From Ornithinimicrobium cerasi (GTDB lineage: Bacteria; Actinomycetota; Actinomycetes; Actinomycetales; Dermatophilaceae): a stretch of DNA of 64,000 nucleotides. This document shows, piece after piece, positions 17,285 through 24,992 of this stretch; position 1 is the first letter of the stretch; each line of letters starts with the position of its first letter. The stretch covers positions 85,699-149,698 of the forward strand of contig NZ_QZMN01000010.1 in the NCBI RefSeq assembly GCF_003702705.1. The letters run 5' to 3'. Both the position numbers and the translations under genes were made by a program. A model generated the notes under the pieces. That model saw only the letters and a list, made by a program, of their open reading frames with translations, ran no database searches and was not told the origin of the DNA.

Positions 17285-18925
17285 TCACCGCACGCGCGGC
17301 AGCTGCTGGTCGGCGCGCTGGACGCCCCGGAACGGGTCGCCCTGCTCAGCCAGTCGGTCCGGCACGGTGCGGATGGTCCACCGGTCGGGCCGGAGGTCGG
17401 GGTCGTCCAGCTCGTCCCAGGTGATCGGCACCGAGACCGGCGCCCCCGCGGCCGGCCTGGGGCTGTAGGGCGCCACGAGAGTCTTGTTGACCGCGTTCTG
17501 GGTGTAGTCGAGCCGAGCGAGTCCTTTGCGGGCCGAGACCTCCCAGCTCCAGCTGACCAGGTCGGGCACCACGGCCCCGATGCTCCGGGACACCTTCTCG
17601 GCCCAGCGGCGTGTGTCCTCGAAGCTCGGACCCAGCTGGATCGGCACCCACACCTGGATCCCGCGCTGACCGGTCACCTTGAAGTAGGCGCGCAGCTGCA
17701 GGTGCTCGAAGGCCGTCCGGTGCAGGCGGGCGAGGACCAGCGTCTCCTCCCAGGTGGTGCGCTCCCCGGGGTCGATGTCGAACATCACGGAGGACGGGTG
17801 GTCCGGCGCGGTCGTCCTCGACGTCCACGGGTGCCACTCCAGCGCGCCGAGGTTCGCGGCCCACACCAGGGCCGCAGCCTCGTCGACGACGAGGTAGGTC
17901 CTCGTCTCCCCGGGTCCGGCGCCCGGGTTGTCCCAGCGGGGCAGCCAGCCGGGCGCGTGCGAGGGGAGCTCCTTGTGCCAGAAACCCTTCTTGTCCGCGC
18001 CGTCGGGGTAGCGGTGCAGGTTGAGCGCCCGCCCGGCCAGGTAGGGGAGGGAGACCGGGGCGACCTGTGCGGCATACCTGATCAGGTCGCGCTTGGTGAC
18101 CGGCTCCTCGCCCTCGCGAGCGGGGAAGAGGACCTTGTCGAGGTTGGTCACCTTCAGCGTCCGGCCGAAGACCTCCCAGCGGCCCTCCGCGCCGAGCGCA
18201 TCCAGCGCCGCGATCTGCTCCGCGGTCGGCGGGTGCGGCACCTCCACGCGGAGCGACTCCTCTGCCTCAGCCGCGGGCCGGTCGGAGTGCCAGAGACGGT
18301 CGGGGTCGGCCCTCACCTCCTCGTTGGTACGGCCGGTCAGCACCGAGCGGGGGTGGTCCTCGGCGTCCCACCCCGGGACGACGTGCCCGTCGTGCTTGTG
18401 GAAGAGCAGCCACTGCTCCTTGTCCCCCTCCTGCCGTGCGGTGCGGACCAGCATGAACTCCCCGCTCAGCTTCTCCCCGTGCAGCCGCACGTGCAGCGTC
18501 CCCGCGCGGAGCGCCGCCGTGACGTCCTCGTCGTGCGAGTCCCAGGTCCCGGTGTCCCAGACGATCACGTCACCGCCGCCGTACTCACCGGAGGGGATGA
18601 CGCCCTCGAAGTGGAGGTACTCCATGGGGTGGTCCTCGACGTGGATCGCCAGCCGGCGGACCTCCGGGTCCAGCGTCGGGCCCTTGGGCACCGCCCAGCT
18701 GGCGAGGACCCCGTCGACCTCGAGGCGGAAGTCGTAGTGCAGCCGCGTGGCCCGGTGGCGCTGCACGACGAAGACCCGCTCCCCGGAGGCGTCGGCGGGG
18801 CTGGGTCCGCCGCTCGGTTCGGGCGTGCGTGTGAAGTCGCGCATCCGCTGGTAGCGGGCCAACGGGTCGGGGTCCGCAGGCGGGGACGGCGGCTCCGCCG
18901 GGGAGGTATGCCGCTCGCGCACCAT
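17285..18925 (-). CDS. ligD: LigD-like DNA repair protein: phosphoesterase plus polymerase domains, no ligase domain
   Basis: The protein (546 residues from ATG 18925) joins two modules of bacterial non-homologous end joining. The 3'-phosphoesterase domain shows RLHYDFRLE (His63, Asp65, Arg67), HFEGVIPSGEYGGGD and KLSGEFMLVR. The primase-type polymerase domain shows LTNLDKVLFP-like text, PYLAGRALNLHRYPDG, the catalytic MFDIDPG pair and LDYTQNAVNKTLVAPYS. The ATP-dependent ligase domain of mycobacterial LigD is absent, so a separate ligase must act. Start choice is uncertain: a GTG at 18934 is also possible and neither has a clear ribosome binding site. No Ku gene lies in the window. Usual actinobacterial order is Pol first, so PE-Pol here is notable. 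Confidence 0.88.
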   Translation of the reverse strand: MVRERHTSPAEPPSPPADPDPLARYQRMRDFTRTPEPSGGPSPADASGERVFVVQRHRATRLHYDFRLEVDGVLASWAVPKGPTLDPEVRRLAIHVEDHPMEYLHFEGVIPSGEYGGGDVIVWDTGTWDSHDEDVTAALRAGTLHVRLHGEKLSGEFMLVRTARQEGDKEQWLLFHKHDGHVVPGWDAEDHPRSVLTGRTNEEVRADPDRLWHSDRPAAEAEESLRVEVPHPPTAEQIAALDALGAEGRWEVFGRTLKVTNLDKVLFPAREGEEPVTKRDLIRYAAQVAPVSLPYLAGRALNLHRYPDGADKKGFWHKELPSHAPGWLPRWDNPGAGPGETRTYLVVDEAAALVWAANLGALEWHPWTSRTTAPDHPSSVMFDIDPGERTTWEETLVLARLHRTAFEHLQLRAYFKVTGQRGIQVWVPIQLGPSFEDTRRWAEKVSRSIGAVVPDLVSWSWEVSARKGLARLDYTQNAVNKTLVAPYSPRPAAGAPVSVPITWDELDDPDLRPDRWTIRTVPDRLAEQGDPFRGVQRADQQLPRVR

Positions 18926-18984
18926 GGTGCTCACGGTGCCACGGGAGGGGGGTCCACGGTGCGGTCGTGTCCACAGGAACAGTG

Positions 18985-19019
18985 TGTGACATCTGTGTGA
19001 CATCGGCTAGGGTGGCAGC
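18985..19019 (+). promoter_or_regulatory. Leaderless mazEF promoter with 11-bp-spaced direct repeats
   Basis: TGTGACATC occurs at 18985-18993 and again at 18996-19004, exactly 11 bp apart. The first copy supplies a -35 element (TGTGAC); 17 bp later TAGGGT (19008-19013) serves as -10. The ATG at 19020 is 6 nt further, implying a leaderless mRNA. Repeats on one DNA face inside the promoter are typical for autoregulation by ribbon-helix-helix antitoxins. Confidence 0.6.
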
Positions 19020-19250
19020 ATGGGTGTGGTGAACGTGCGGATCTCGGGGGAGGCCGAGCAGGCGTTGGCGGAGCTGACTGCCGACGGGACGAGCACCTCG
19101 GAGGCGGTGCGGCGGGCGCTCGTGGAGGCGGTGCGGCTGCGTCGCCGGGAGACGATGCGCCTGGATGCCCGACGTGCCATGGCCGACCCTTCGGACCGGG
19201 AGGCCGTGCGTCGCGCCATGGAGGAGTGGGCCGATGTGGATCAGGGGTGA
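19020..19250 (+). CDS. mazE: Ribbon-helix-helix antitoxin of a MazEF-type module
   Basis: A 76-residue acidic/basic protein. Its first 40 residues (VVNVRISGEAEQALAEL, then TSTSEAVRRALVEA) form a ribbon-helix-helix DNA-binding fold; the C-terminal tail (EEWADVDQG) is acidic and would thread into the toxin's active site. It overlaps the toxin gene by 17 nt. The pair is transcribed from its own promoter with direct repeats that the antitoxin probably binds. It could also be called VapB/RelB-like; the MazF-type partner settles the class. Confidence 0.8.
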   Translation: MGVVNVRISGEAEQALAELTADGTSTSEAVRRALVEAVRLRRRETMRLDARRAMADPSDREAVRRAMEEWADVDQG

Positions 19251-19560
19251 CGTCTACGAGGTCCCTGCGCCCGGGGGCGCCAGGGGGCACGAGCAGCGGG
19301 GGCGTCGGCTGGGAGTCATCGTCCAGTCGGACGACCTCCCCCTCTCTACGGTCGTCCTCGCACCAACGTCCCGCTCGGCCCCACCGAGGATCTTCCGCCC
19401 GGAGGTCGAGGTCGGGGGTGAGCGGACGTGCGTCCTCGTCGAGCAGCTGCGCACGATCGACGTGAACCGCCTGGGACGTCTCGTGGGACACCTGGGCCGC
19501 GACGACCACCGAGCGGTCGACCAGGCCCTGGAGATGGTGCTGGCGCTCGACCTTCGCTGA
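19234..19560 (+). CDS. mazF: MazF/PemK-family mRNA interferase toxin
   Basis: A 108-residue toxin starting MWIRGDVYEVPAPGG, the classical beginning of MazF (RGDVY..). It continues with RRLGVIVQSDDLPLSTVVLAP and CVLVEQLRTIDVNRLG, matching the SH3-like fold of PemK/MazF ribonucleases that cut single-stranded mRNA at short sequences. The conserved Arg of RGD and the QSD loop expected near the active site are present. Translational coupling with the antitoxin keeps production balanced. An earlier in-frame start would lie deep inside the antitoxin gene and is rejected. Confidence 0.88.
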   Translation: MWIRGDVYEVPAPGGARGHEQRGRRLGVIVQSDDLPLSTVVLAPTSRSAPPRIFRPEVEVGGERTCVLVEQLRTIDVNRLGRLVGHLGRDDHRAVDQALEMVLALDLR

Positions 19561-19602
19561 CCTGGCCAGCACGGAGGGTCTCCTCGGTCCCGCGCTAACC
19601 GG

Positions 19603-20820
19603 TCACCCCACCCAGACCTGGTCCGGGGCCGGGTGGGAGAGGAAGTGGGTCATCGCCTGCGTGTAGGCGTAGGCACCGGCCTGGCCGAACACGACGACGT
19701 CACCCGGGCGCAGGTCGGCAGGCAGGTCGCCGGTGCCGACGCGGTCCAGGGAGGTGCACAGCGGGCCGGCGAGGGTCGTCGGCAGGAGGTCGGGTCGGTC
19801 GCAGGAGGCACCACCTCCCAGGACGCCGACACCCGGCCGGACCGCCAGCGTGGGGAACGACTGCCCGGTCATCAGCGGGCGCAGCAGGTGGTTGATCCCG
19901 CCCTCGAGCATGACGAACCGCTCGCCCCGCGAGACCTTCGTGCGCACCACCCGGGCGCAGTAGACGCCGGTCGGGGCGGACAGCCACCGGCCCGGCTCCA
20001 GCAGCAGCTCACCGGTGAACCAGGGGTTCTCGTCGAGCACGCGACCCAGCCCCGCGCCGAGGGCGCGCACGTCCAGCGACGGCTCGCTCACGGCATACCG
20101 CACCCCGAGCCCGCCCCCGAGGTCGACGAGGTCGAGCTCGCGCCCCAGCAGCTCCTGCAGCCGGCGCGCGATGACCATCGAGGTCCGGTGGTTGGTCAGC
20201 AGGCGCCCGGCGTCGAGCTCGTTGCTCGCGGCGAAGACCTGCAGGCCGGTGATCCGCACCCGCCCGTGGTGCGCCGCCTCGGCCACGAACGCCTCGAGAT
20301 CCTCCTCGTCCACGCCGAACGCGCTCGGGCCGCCACCACCGATGATCGTCGCGCCCTCCGACACACCTGACGCGGGGTTGACCCGGACGCTCACCGGGAG
20401 CGGCCGGTCCCCGGTGTGCAGCGCGTGCAGCCGGGCGACGTCCTCGATGCCGTCCACCTGGACCCGTGCGCCGGCGAACAGCGCCGCCTGCAGGTCGCGC
20501 TCGGACTTGGCCGGTCCCGCCACGACCATGCCGGAGCCGGTGCCCCCCGCCGCCAGCACCGCGGAGACCTCGCCGGCGCTCGCGCAGTCGAACCACGCAC
20601 CCTCGGCCGCGAACGTCTCCAGCAGCGGCAGACCGGGGTTGGACTTCACGGCGTAGGCGAGCCGGACCCGGGCGGGCAGCGCCCTGCGCAGCCGGCGGTA
20701 GCGCTCCCGCGCGGCGGCGAGGTCGTAGGCGAAGAACGGCGAGGCGTGCGCGCTCGCCAGCTCCAGCAGCCGCTCCTCGTCGAAGGCGAACAGGTCGGTC
20801 GTCGCAGCGGTCAGGATCAT
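19603..20820 (-). CDS. Fold-type III PLP decarboxylase, diaminopimelate-decarboxylase-like
   Basis: An alanine-racemase-fold decarboxylase of 405 residues. The PLP Lys59 is in LAYAVKSNPGLPLL. A glycine-rich phosphate loop (LVDLGGGLGV) and LLLEPGRWLSAPTG follow, and the C-terminus reads GPLCTSLDRV, then GAYAYTQAMTHFLSHP. Classical LysA has CESGD where this protein has CTSLD; the latter resembles decarboxylases of secondary pathways (BtrK-like and PEP-CTERM-associated types). The substrate may therefore be a DAP-like compound other than meso-DAP, although lysine formation remains possible. It is the last gene of the operon, its ATG overlapping the aminotransferase stop. Confidence 0.8.
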   Translation of the reverse strand: MILTAATTDLFAFDEERLLELASAHASPFFAYDLAAARERYRRLRRALPARVRLAYAVKSNPGLPLLETFAAEGAWFDCASAGEVSAVLAAGGTGSGMVVAGPAKSERDLQAALFAGARVQVDGIEDVARLHALHTGDRPLPVSVRVNPASGVSEGATIIGGGGPSAFGVDEEDLEAFVAEAAHHGRVRITGLQVFAASNELDAGRLLTNHRTSMVIARRLQELLGRELDLVDLGGGLGVRYAVSEPSLDVRALGAGLGRVLDENPWFTGELLLEPGRWLSAPTGVYCARVVRTKVSRGERFVMLEGGINHLLRPLMTGQSFPTLAVRPGVGVLGGGASCDRPDLLPTTLAGPLCTSLDRVGTGDLPADLRPGDVVVFGQAGAYAYTQAMTHFLSHPAPDQVWVG

Positions 20821-21977
20821 GCCTCCCACCAGGGCGCCAGGCGCCGCAGTCCTTCCTCGAGCTCCTCCAGAGGGCCGCCGAGGCTGACCCGCAGGAAGCC
20901 GGCGCCGCGCGCTCCGAACGCCGACCCCGGGACCGTCGTGACCAGGCTCTCGTCGCGCACCCGCAGGGCGAACGCCTCCGTCTCCTCCGCCGGGACACCA
21001 CCGGGCAGCGGGAGCCACAGGTAGAACCCGGCCCGCGGGCCGTCGCCCGCCGTCGCGGACAGGCCGGGGGCGACCCGGGCGAGCGTCGCCCAGCGCCGCC
21101 GTACGTGCTCCCGCGCCCCGGGCAGCACACGGTCGGCCGCACCGAGCAGCGCCACCGCCGCATCCTGCGACGGCTGCGCGGGCGCGGTGGTCATGGCGTT
21201 GTGGACGATGCGCGCGGGGGCGAGGACCTCGGGGTCCCCGACCGCCCAGCCGATGCGCAGCCCGGGCGCGCCGAACGCCTTGCTCAGCGAGCCGAGCACG
21301 ACGCCCGCCTCGACGCCCGCCACGTCGTGCAGACCGACGGGCGCGGCATCGAGCCACAGCTCCTTGTAGACCTCGTCGCTGACGAGCAGCGCACCCGCCC
21401 GTGCGCACGCCTCGGCGACGGTCGCGAGGCCCCTGGCGCTCGCCATACCCCCCGTGGGGTTGGCGGGGTGGTTGAGGACCACGACGGAGGTATGCCGTGT
21501 CGTCCCCAGGGTCCGCACGAGCGCCTCCGCGTCGAGGTCGCCGCCGGGGCCGAGCGGGTAGGGGACGGCCCGGGCGCCGCAGAGCCCGGCCAGCGAGACG
21601 TAGGAGACGAACCCGGGGTCGGGGACGAGGACGTCGGAGCCCCGGGTGGCGTGGGCCCGGAAGAGCGCGAAGAGCGCCGCCTGGCTCCCCGAAGTGACCA
21701 TGACCTGCTCCGGTGACACGGCGGACCCGTCGGGGTGGGCGGACCTCGCGGAGAACGCCGCGACGGCCTCGACGAGGTCGGGGCGACCGGAGTTGGGTCC
21801 GTAGGGGAGGCGGGCGTCCGTCCCGCCGAGGTCGCGCAGGGCCTGGCGCGCGACCTGGGGCAGCGGCCAGCCCGGCTCGCCGAGGGCGAGGCTGACCGTG
21901 CCGGGGGGTGCGCCGAGGGCCATGCGCCGGATGGGCGAGAGGCTCGGGCCGCCCACCGTCGGGGTCGGGGCGCTCAC
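20817..21977 (-). CDS. Class I/II aminotransferase, DapC-like
   Basis: A 386-residue PLP aminotransferase of fold type I. Visible are SLALGEPGWPLP, PYGPNSGRPDLVEAVAAF, MVTSGSQAALFALF, the substrate loop NHPANPTGG, DEVYKELWLD and the PLP lysine in SLSKAFGAPGLRIGW. In this operon it probably aminates N-succinyl-2-amino-6-oxopimelate, the DapC step that follows DapD. The GTG start overlaps the dapD stop (GTGA). Similar enzymes act on alanine, aspartate or kynurenine, so the assignment rests on context. Confidence 0.8.
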   Translation of the reverse strand: MSAPTPTVGGPSLSPIRRMALGAPPGTVSLALGEPGWPLPQVARQALRDLGGTDARLPYGPNSGRPDLVEAVAAFSARSAHPDGSAVSPEQVMVTSGSQAALFALFRAHATRGSDVLVPDPGFVSYVSLAGLCGARAVPYPLGPGGDLDAEALVRTLGTTRHTSVVVLNHPANPTGGMASARGLATVAEACARAGALLVSDEVYKELWLDAAPVGLHDVAGVEAGVVLGSLSKAFGAPGLRIGWAVGDPEVLAPARIVHNAMTTAPAQPSQDAAVALLGAADRVLPGAREHVRRRWATLARVAPGLSATAGDGPRAGFYLWLPLPGGVPAEETEAFALRVRDESLVTTVPGSAFGARGAGFLRVSLGGPLEELEEGLRRLAPWWEA

Positions 21978-22798
21978 CGCAGGGCGCCCTCGAGCGTCGT
22001 GGCGGCGTCGGTGGAGCCGTCGCGGTACTTGACGACGACGGGCGCGTAGAGGGAGAGGCCGAGCACGTCCGCGTAGTCGCCGCGGGCCGGGCGCGACCCG
22101 GGCACCACGACCGCGCCCTCCGGGACCTCGCCCCGCAGCTCGGTCTGGTGGACGAGGTCGTAGATCGTCGTGCCGGCGGTGAGGACGACGCCGGGTGCCA
22201 GCACCGCGCGCTCGCGGACGACGACGCCCTCGTAGAGCCCGCACTGCGCGCCGACGAAGACCCCGTCCTCGACGACGACCGGACGGGCGCCGACGGGCTC
22301 GAGCACGCCACCGAGCTGGACGGCGGTCGAGAGGTGGACGTCGCTGCCCACCTGGGCGCACGAGCCGACGAGCACGTGGCTGTCGACCATCGTGCCCCGG
22401 CCCACCGACGCACCCACGTTGACGTAGCTCGGGGGCATGACGACCACCCCGCGCGCGAGGTGGGCGCCCCGTCGCACGGACGTGCCGCCGGGGACGAGTC
22501 GCACGCCGTCGGCCAGGCCGAACCGCCGCGCCGGCACGAGGGACCTGTCCACGGCACCGCCGGGCCAGTCGAGCTCGACCGTCTCGCTGTGCCGGAAGGC
22601 GGCGAGGATGCCGCGCTTGACCCAGGCGTGCGAGCGCCAGGTGCCCTCCGGCGTGCGCGAGGCGGCGCGGACGACCCCGCGCTCGAGCGCGTCGAGCAGC
22701 TGGGCCACCCGCTCGAGCGTCTCGTGCTCGGGAGCGCTGTCGAGGCCGTGGGTGAAGAAGTCCTCCAGCGAGGTGCGTGGTCCGGTCACGGCCGTCAC
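21974..22798 (-). CDS. dapD: Tetrahydrodipicolinate N-succinyltransferase of the E. coli class
   Basis: A left-handed beta-helix acyltransferase of 274 residues, the length of E. coli DapD. It shows the class signatures RSHAWVKRGILAAFR, MPPSYVNVGASVGRGTMVDS, VGSCAQVGSDVHLS and GGVLEPVGARPVVVEDG. Actinobacterial DapD as known from Mycobacterium is about 317 residues and belongs to a different sequence class, so this gene looks foreign to the phylum or belongs to a specialised pathway. It succinylates tetrahydrodipicolinate from DapA/DapB. Both ends overlap neighbours by 4 nt. Confidence 0.88.
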   Translation of the reverse strand: MTAVTGPRTSLEDFFTHGLDSAPEHETLERVAQLLDALERGVVRAASRTPEGTWRSHAWVKRGILAAFRHSETVELDWPGGAVDRSLVPARRFGLADGVRLVPGGTSVRRGAHLARGVVVMPPSYVNVGASVGRGTMVDSHVLVGSCAQVGSDVHLSTAVQLGGVLEPVGARPVVVEDGVFVGAQCGLYEGVVVRERAVLAPGVVLTAGTTIYDLVHQTELRGEVPEGAVVVPGSRPARGDYADVLGLSLYAPVVVKYRDGSTDAATTLEGALR

Positions 22799-23784
22799 GA
22801 CGCCAGCCCGACGAGGCGCTGGCTGAGGCGCTCGGTGCGGCGGTGCGCCTGGAGCCCGGCCAGGGCGCGCTGCACCTGCGTCCACGTGCCCGGCTCGGCC
22901 GGCGACAGCGGGAGCCGGACCGTGGCGGTGGACAGGCCGAGGCACGCGAGGGCGGCCTTGAGCGGCACCGGGTTGGTCTCGACGAACATCGCGTCCATCA
23001 CCGGCGCCAGCAGCGCCGCCGCGTCCCGTGCGGCGGTCAGGTCGCCCGCCGTGGCGGCGTGCACGAGGCGACGGGTCTCGACCGGGGCGACGTTGGCGGT
23101 GACCGAGATCAGCCCCCGGGCGCCGACGGCGATCGCCGCGAGCGCGAGGTCGTCGTCGCCGGCGAGCACGACGCGGCCCTCCGGCGCCTCCTGGCACAGC
23201 CGCGCGATCTGCCGGACGTCGCCGGAGCTCTCCTTGAGCGCGACGACCTGGTCGACGGCCCAGATCTGCCGCATCGCGGCCGGGGTGATGTTGCAGCCGG
23301 TGCGTCCCGGCACGTTGTAGGCGATGATCGGCAGCCCCGGCGCGGCCTCGGCGACGGCACGGTAGTGCGCGACCAGCCCGCTGACCTGGGGCTTGTTGTA
23401 GTAGGGAGTGACGACGAGCAGACCGTCGGCGCCGGACGCGGCCGCCTGGGCGGCGAGCTCGCAGGTGCGGAGGGTGTCGTTGTGCCCGACCCCGACGACC
23501 ACCGGGGTGCCGTGCCCGGCCTCCCGGGCCAGCTCGACGGCCTGCCGCACGAGCGCGAGCCGCTCCACGTCGGAGACCGTCGCGGCCTCGCCGGTGGAGC
23601 CGAGGACGACGAGGTGGTCGACGCCCCGGCCCCCGGCGAGGACGTGCCGCACGAGCCGCCCGAACGCCGGGTGGTCGACCTGCGGCGTGCGCGCCCCACC
23701 CACGGCGTCGGTGCCCGTGGTGAACGGCGTCGCGAGGGCGACGCCGAGGCCGGTGAAGGGGGGAGCGGGGAGGCTGCTGGTCAT
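22795..23784 (-). CDS. dapA: 4-hydroxy-tetrahydrodipicolinate synthase
   Basis: A 329-residue TIM-barrel aldolase of the DapA family, condensing pyruvate with aspartate semialdehyde. It has GSTGEAATV near the N-terminus, the YNVPGRTGCNI loop with the catalytic Tyr, and VVALKESSG with the Schiff-base Lys. DapA proteins are normally about 290-300 residues; the extra length lies in the N-terminal THR/Gly-rich part and the C-terminal tail. The ATG has a GAAAGGA ribosome binding site. A 45-bp gap separates it from dapB, the widest gap in the operon. Confidence 0.92.
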   Translation of the reverse strand: MTSSLPAPPFTGLGVALATPFTTGTDAVGGARTPQVDHPAFGRLVRHVLAGGRGVDHLVVLGSTGEAATVSDVERLALVRQAVELAREAGHGTPVVVGVGHNDTLRTCELAAQAAASGADGLLVVTPYYNKPQVSGLVAHYRAVAEAAPGLPIIAYNVPGRTGCNITPAAMRQIWAVDQVVALKESSGDVRQIARLCQEAPEGRVVLAGDDDLALAAIAVGARGLISVTANVAPVETRRLVHAATAGDLTAARDAAALLAPVMDAMFVETNPVPLKAALACLGLSTATVRLPLSPAEPGTWTQVQRALAGLQAHRRTERLSQRLVGLAS

Positions 23785-23829
23785 GGCGGCCGTCCTTTCG
23801 GGGAGAGGGGTATGCCGTGCTGGCGTCGG

Positions 23830-24582
23830 TCAGGCGGCGCTGCCGGCCGCAGGAGCGGCGGGGCGGTGAGCGAGGGAGGGGCGAGCGGTCGGGACGAGGA
23901 GGTGGCGCAGGGTGTCCTCGGCCAGGTCGTCGAGGGTGTAGCGGCCGGGAGCCGTTCGGCCGGCGAGCCAGAGCGCGGCGGTCAGGGCGCCGGTGGCGAA
24001 GAGCCGGCGGTCGTGGGCCACGTGGCGCAGCGTGATCGTCTCCAGCTCGGAGACCGCGAGGACCTCGTGCTCGCCGACGACCCCGCCCACACGCAGGCTC
24101 GTCGTCTGCACGGTGTCGCTCGTCCGGCCCGCCCCCTCGGCCAGCGCCTCGCGCAGGGCGAGGGCGGTGCCGCTGGGGGAGTCCACCTTGGAGCGGTGGT
24201 GCGACTCGGTGACGGCGAGGTCGACGTCGACCGGTGCCGACGCGGCATACCCGCCGAGGGCGTGAGCCAGCCGGCGCACCAGGGCGACGCCGAGGGAGAA
24301 GTTGGGTGCCACGAGGACGGGGACGCCGACGTCGTCGCGAAGCAGCGCGGGGTCCCAGCCGGTGGTGCCGACGACGAGCGGCGTGCCGGTGGCCTGCGCC
24401 CAGGCGAGGTGGTGGGCGACGGCGTCCGGGTGGCTGACGTCGACCGCGACGTCCACGCGGTCGGCCGGCGGCGTCCCGCGCCCGACCGCCCAGGCCGTCG
24501 TGACGTCGCCGCGCGCGTCGGCGAGGTCCCGGATCGCCGAGCCGAGGCGTCCGGTGCCGAGGAGTCCGAGAGTGGTGGGCAC
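23830..24582 (-). CDS. dapB: 4-hydroxy-tetrahydrodipicolinate reductase
   Basis: A 250-residue NAD(P)H-dependent reductase. It starts with a Rossmann motif (LGLLGTGRLGSAIRDL), followed by VVGTTGWDPALL and APNFSLGVALVRRLA, and carries the DapB signature ESHHRSKVDSPSGTA with the catalytic His and Lys. The first gene of the operon, it begins at a GTG with no ribosome binding site, 6 nt after a CATACT -10-like element. Together with dapA, dapD and the aminotransferase it covers aspartate semialdehyde to N-succinyl-LL-DAP; dapE and dapF are not in the window. Confidence 0.92.
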   Translation of the reverse strand: MPTTLGLLGTGRLGSAIRDLADARGDVTTAWAVGRGTPPADRVDVAVDVSHPDAVAHHLAWAQATGTPLVVGTTGWDPALLRDDVGVPVLVAPNFSLGVALVRRLAHALGGYAASAPVDVDLAVTESHHRSKVDSPSGTALALREALAEGAGRTSDTVQTTSLRVGGVVGEHEVLAVSELETITLRHVAHDRRLFATGALTAALWLAGRTAPGRYTLDDLAEDTLRHLLVPTARPSLAHRPAAPAAGSAA

Positions 24583-24620
24583 CCGACCAGTATGCAGCTC
24601 CCCGGACGGCCCTCCGGGTC
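24583..24620 (-). promoter_or_regulatory. Probable leaderless promoter of the dap-like operon
   Basis: On the minus strand CATACT (24594 down to 24589) is followed by 6 nt and then the GTG of dapB. Just upstream, 24601-24618 form a 6-bp inverted repeat CCCGGA/TCCGGG with a 6-nt loop, overlapping the expected -35 area; it may be an operator. There is no room for a lysine riboswitch between this promoter and the start codon. Confidence 0.45.
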
Positions 24621-24807
24621 GTGTTTGTGCAGGTCAGAGCGCTTTTCCCGCCAGGAGGGGAGCGAGCCTCGAGATCGTCCGGCCCCGGCGGCCGGTGGCC
24701 GGACGATCGGCCGGGCGGGGGTCGAAAGTCGGTACGCGGCGGTGCCGCCCGCCCGCCCACCCGCCGCACCCCCCACCCGCCGCCCAGGGACCAGCACCGC
24801 CACCCCC

Positions 24808-24880
24808 CAACTCACAGGCGCAAAACGTGATGACGGGCGGATGCATGACCCGTCAGGAACGGCTTGCCTCCTGTGAGTTG
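24808..24880. other. Long hairpin-forming element of unknown role
   Basis: The outer arms CAACTCACAGG (24808-24818) and CCTGTGAGTTG (24870-24880) are a perfect 11-bp inverted repeat. Inside, GCAA/TTGC, CGT/ACG and the perfect 7-bp TGACGGG (24831-24837) / CCCGTCA (24849-24855) continue the stem, giving about 25 base pairs around an 11-nt loop. It lies downstream of the response regulator gene and upstream of dapB. No T-run follows, so it is not a standard terminator. Confidence 0.7.
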
Positions 24881-24900
24881 CGGGGAAGGGGGCCGCCGCG

Positions 24901-24950
24901 AGGGAGGCGGCGGCGCGGGGCAAGGAGGGAGGCGGCGGCGCGGGGCAAGG
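24901..24950. repeat. Perfect 25-bp tandem duplication
   Basis: Two identical 25-bp purine-rich units (24901-24925 and 24926-24950) lie in the non-coding gap after the response regulator. Together with the hairpin at 24808-24880 this accounts for most of the 410-bp stretch without genes; nothing else was recognised there. Confidence 0.85.
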
Positions 24951-24992
24951 AGGAGGGGAGGGGGCGCGCGGCGCGACCGGTGCGGCAGGCCG

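Noticed and set aside
24780-24810. tRNA or other stable RNA gene in the gaps
   Set aside because: I scanned the gaps for T-loop (GGTTCRA) and cloverleaf patterns and found none.
24808-24880. Integron attC site
   Set aside because: The arms lack the RYYYAAC/GTTRRRY consensus, and no integrase or cassette array is nearby.
24583-24992. Lysine riboswitch upstream of dapB
   Set aside because: The probable promoter leaves no leader before the GTG, and I could not find the conserved junction elements. The hairpin at 24808-24880 lies too far upstream and does not resemble the L-box.
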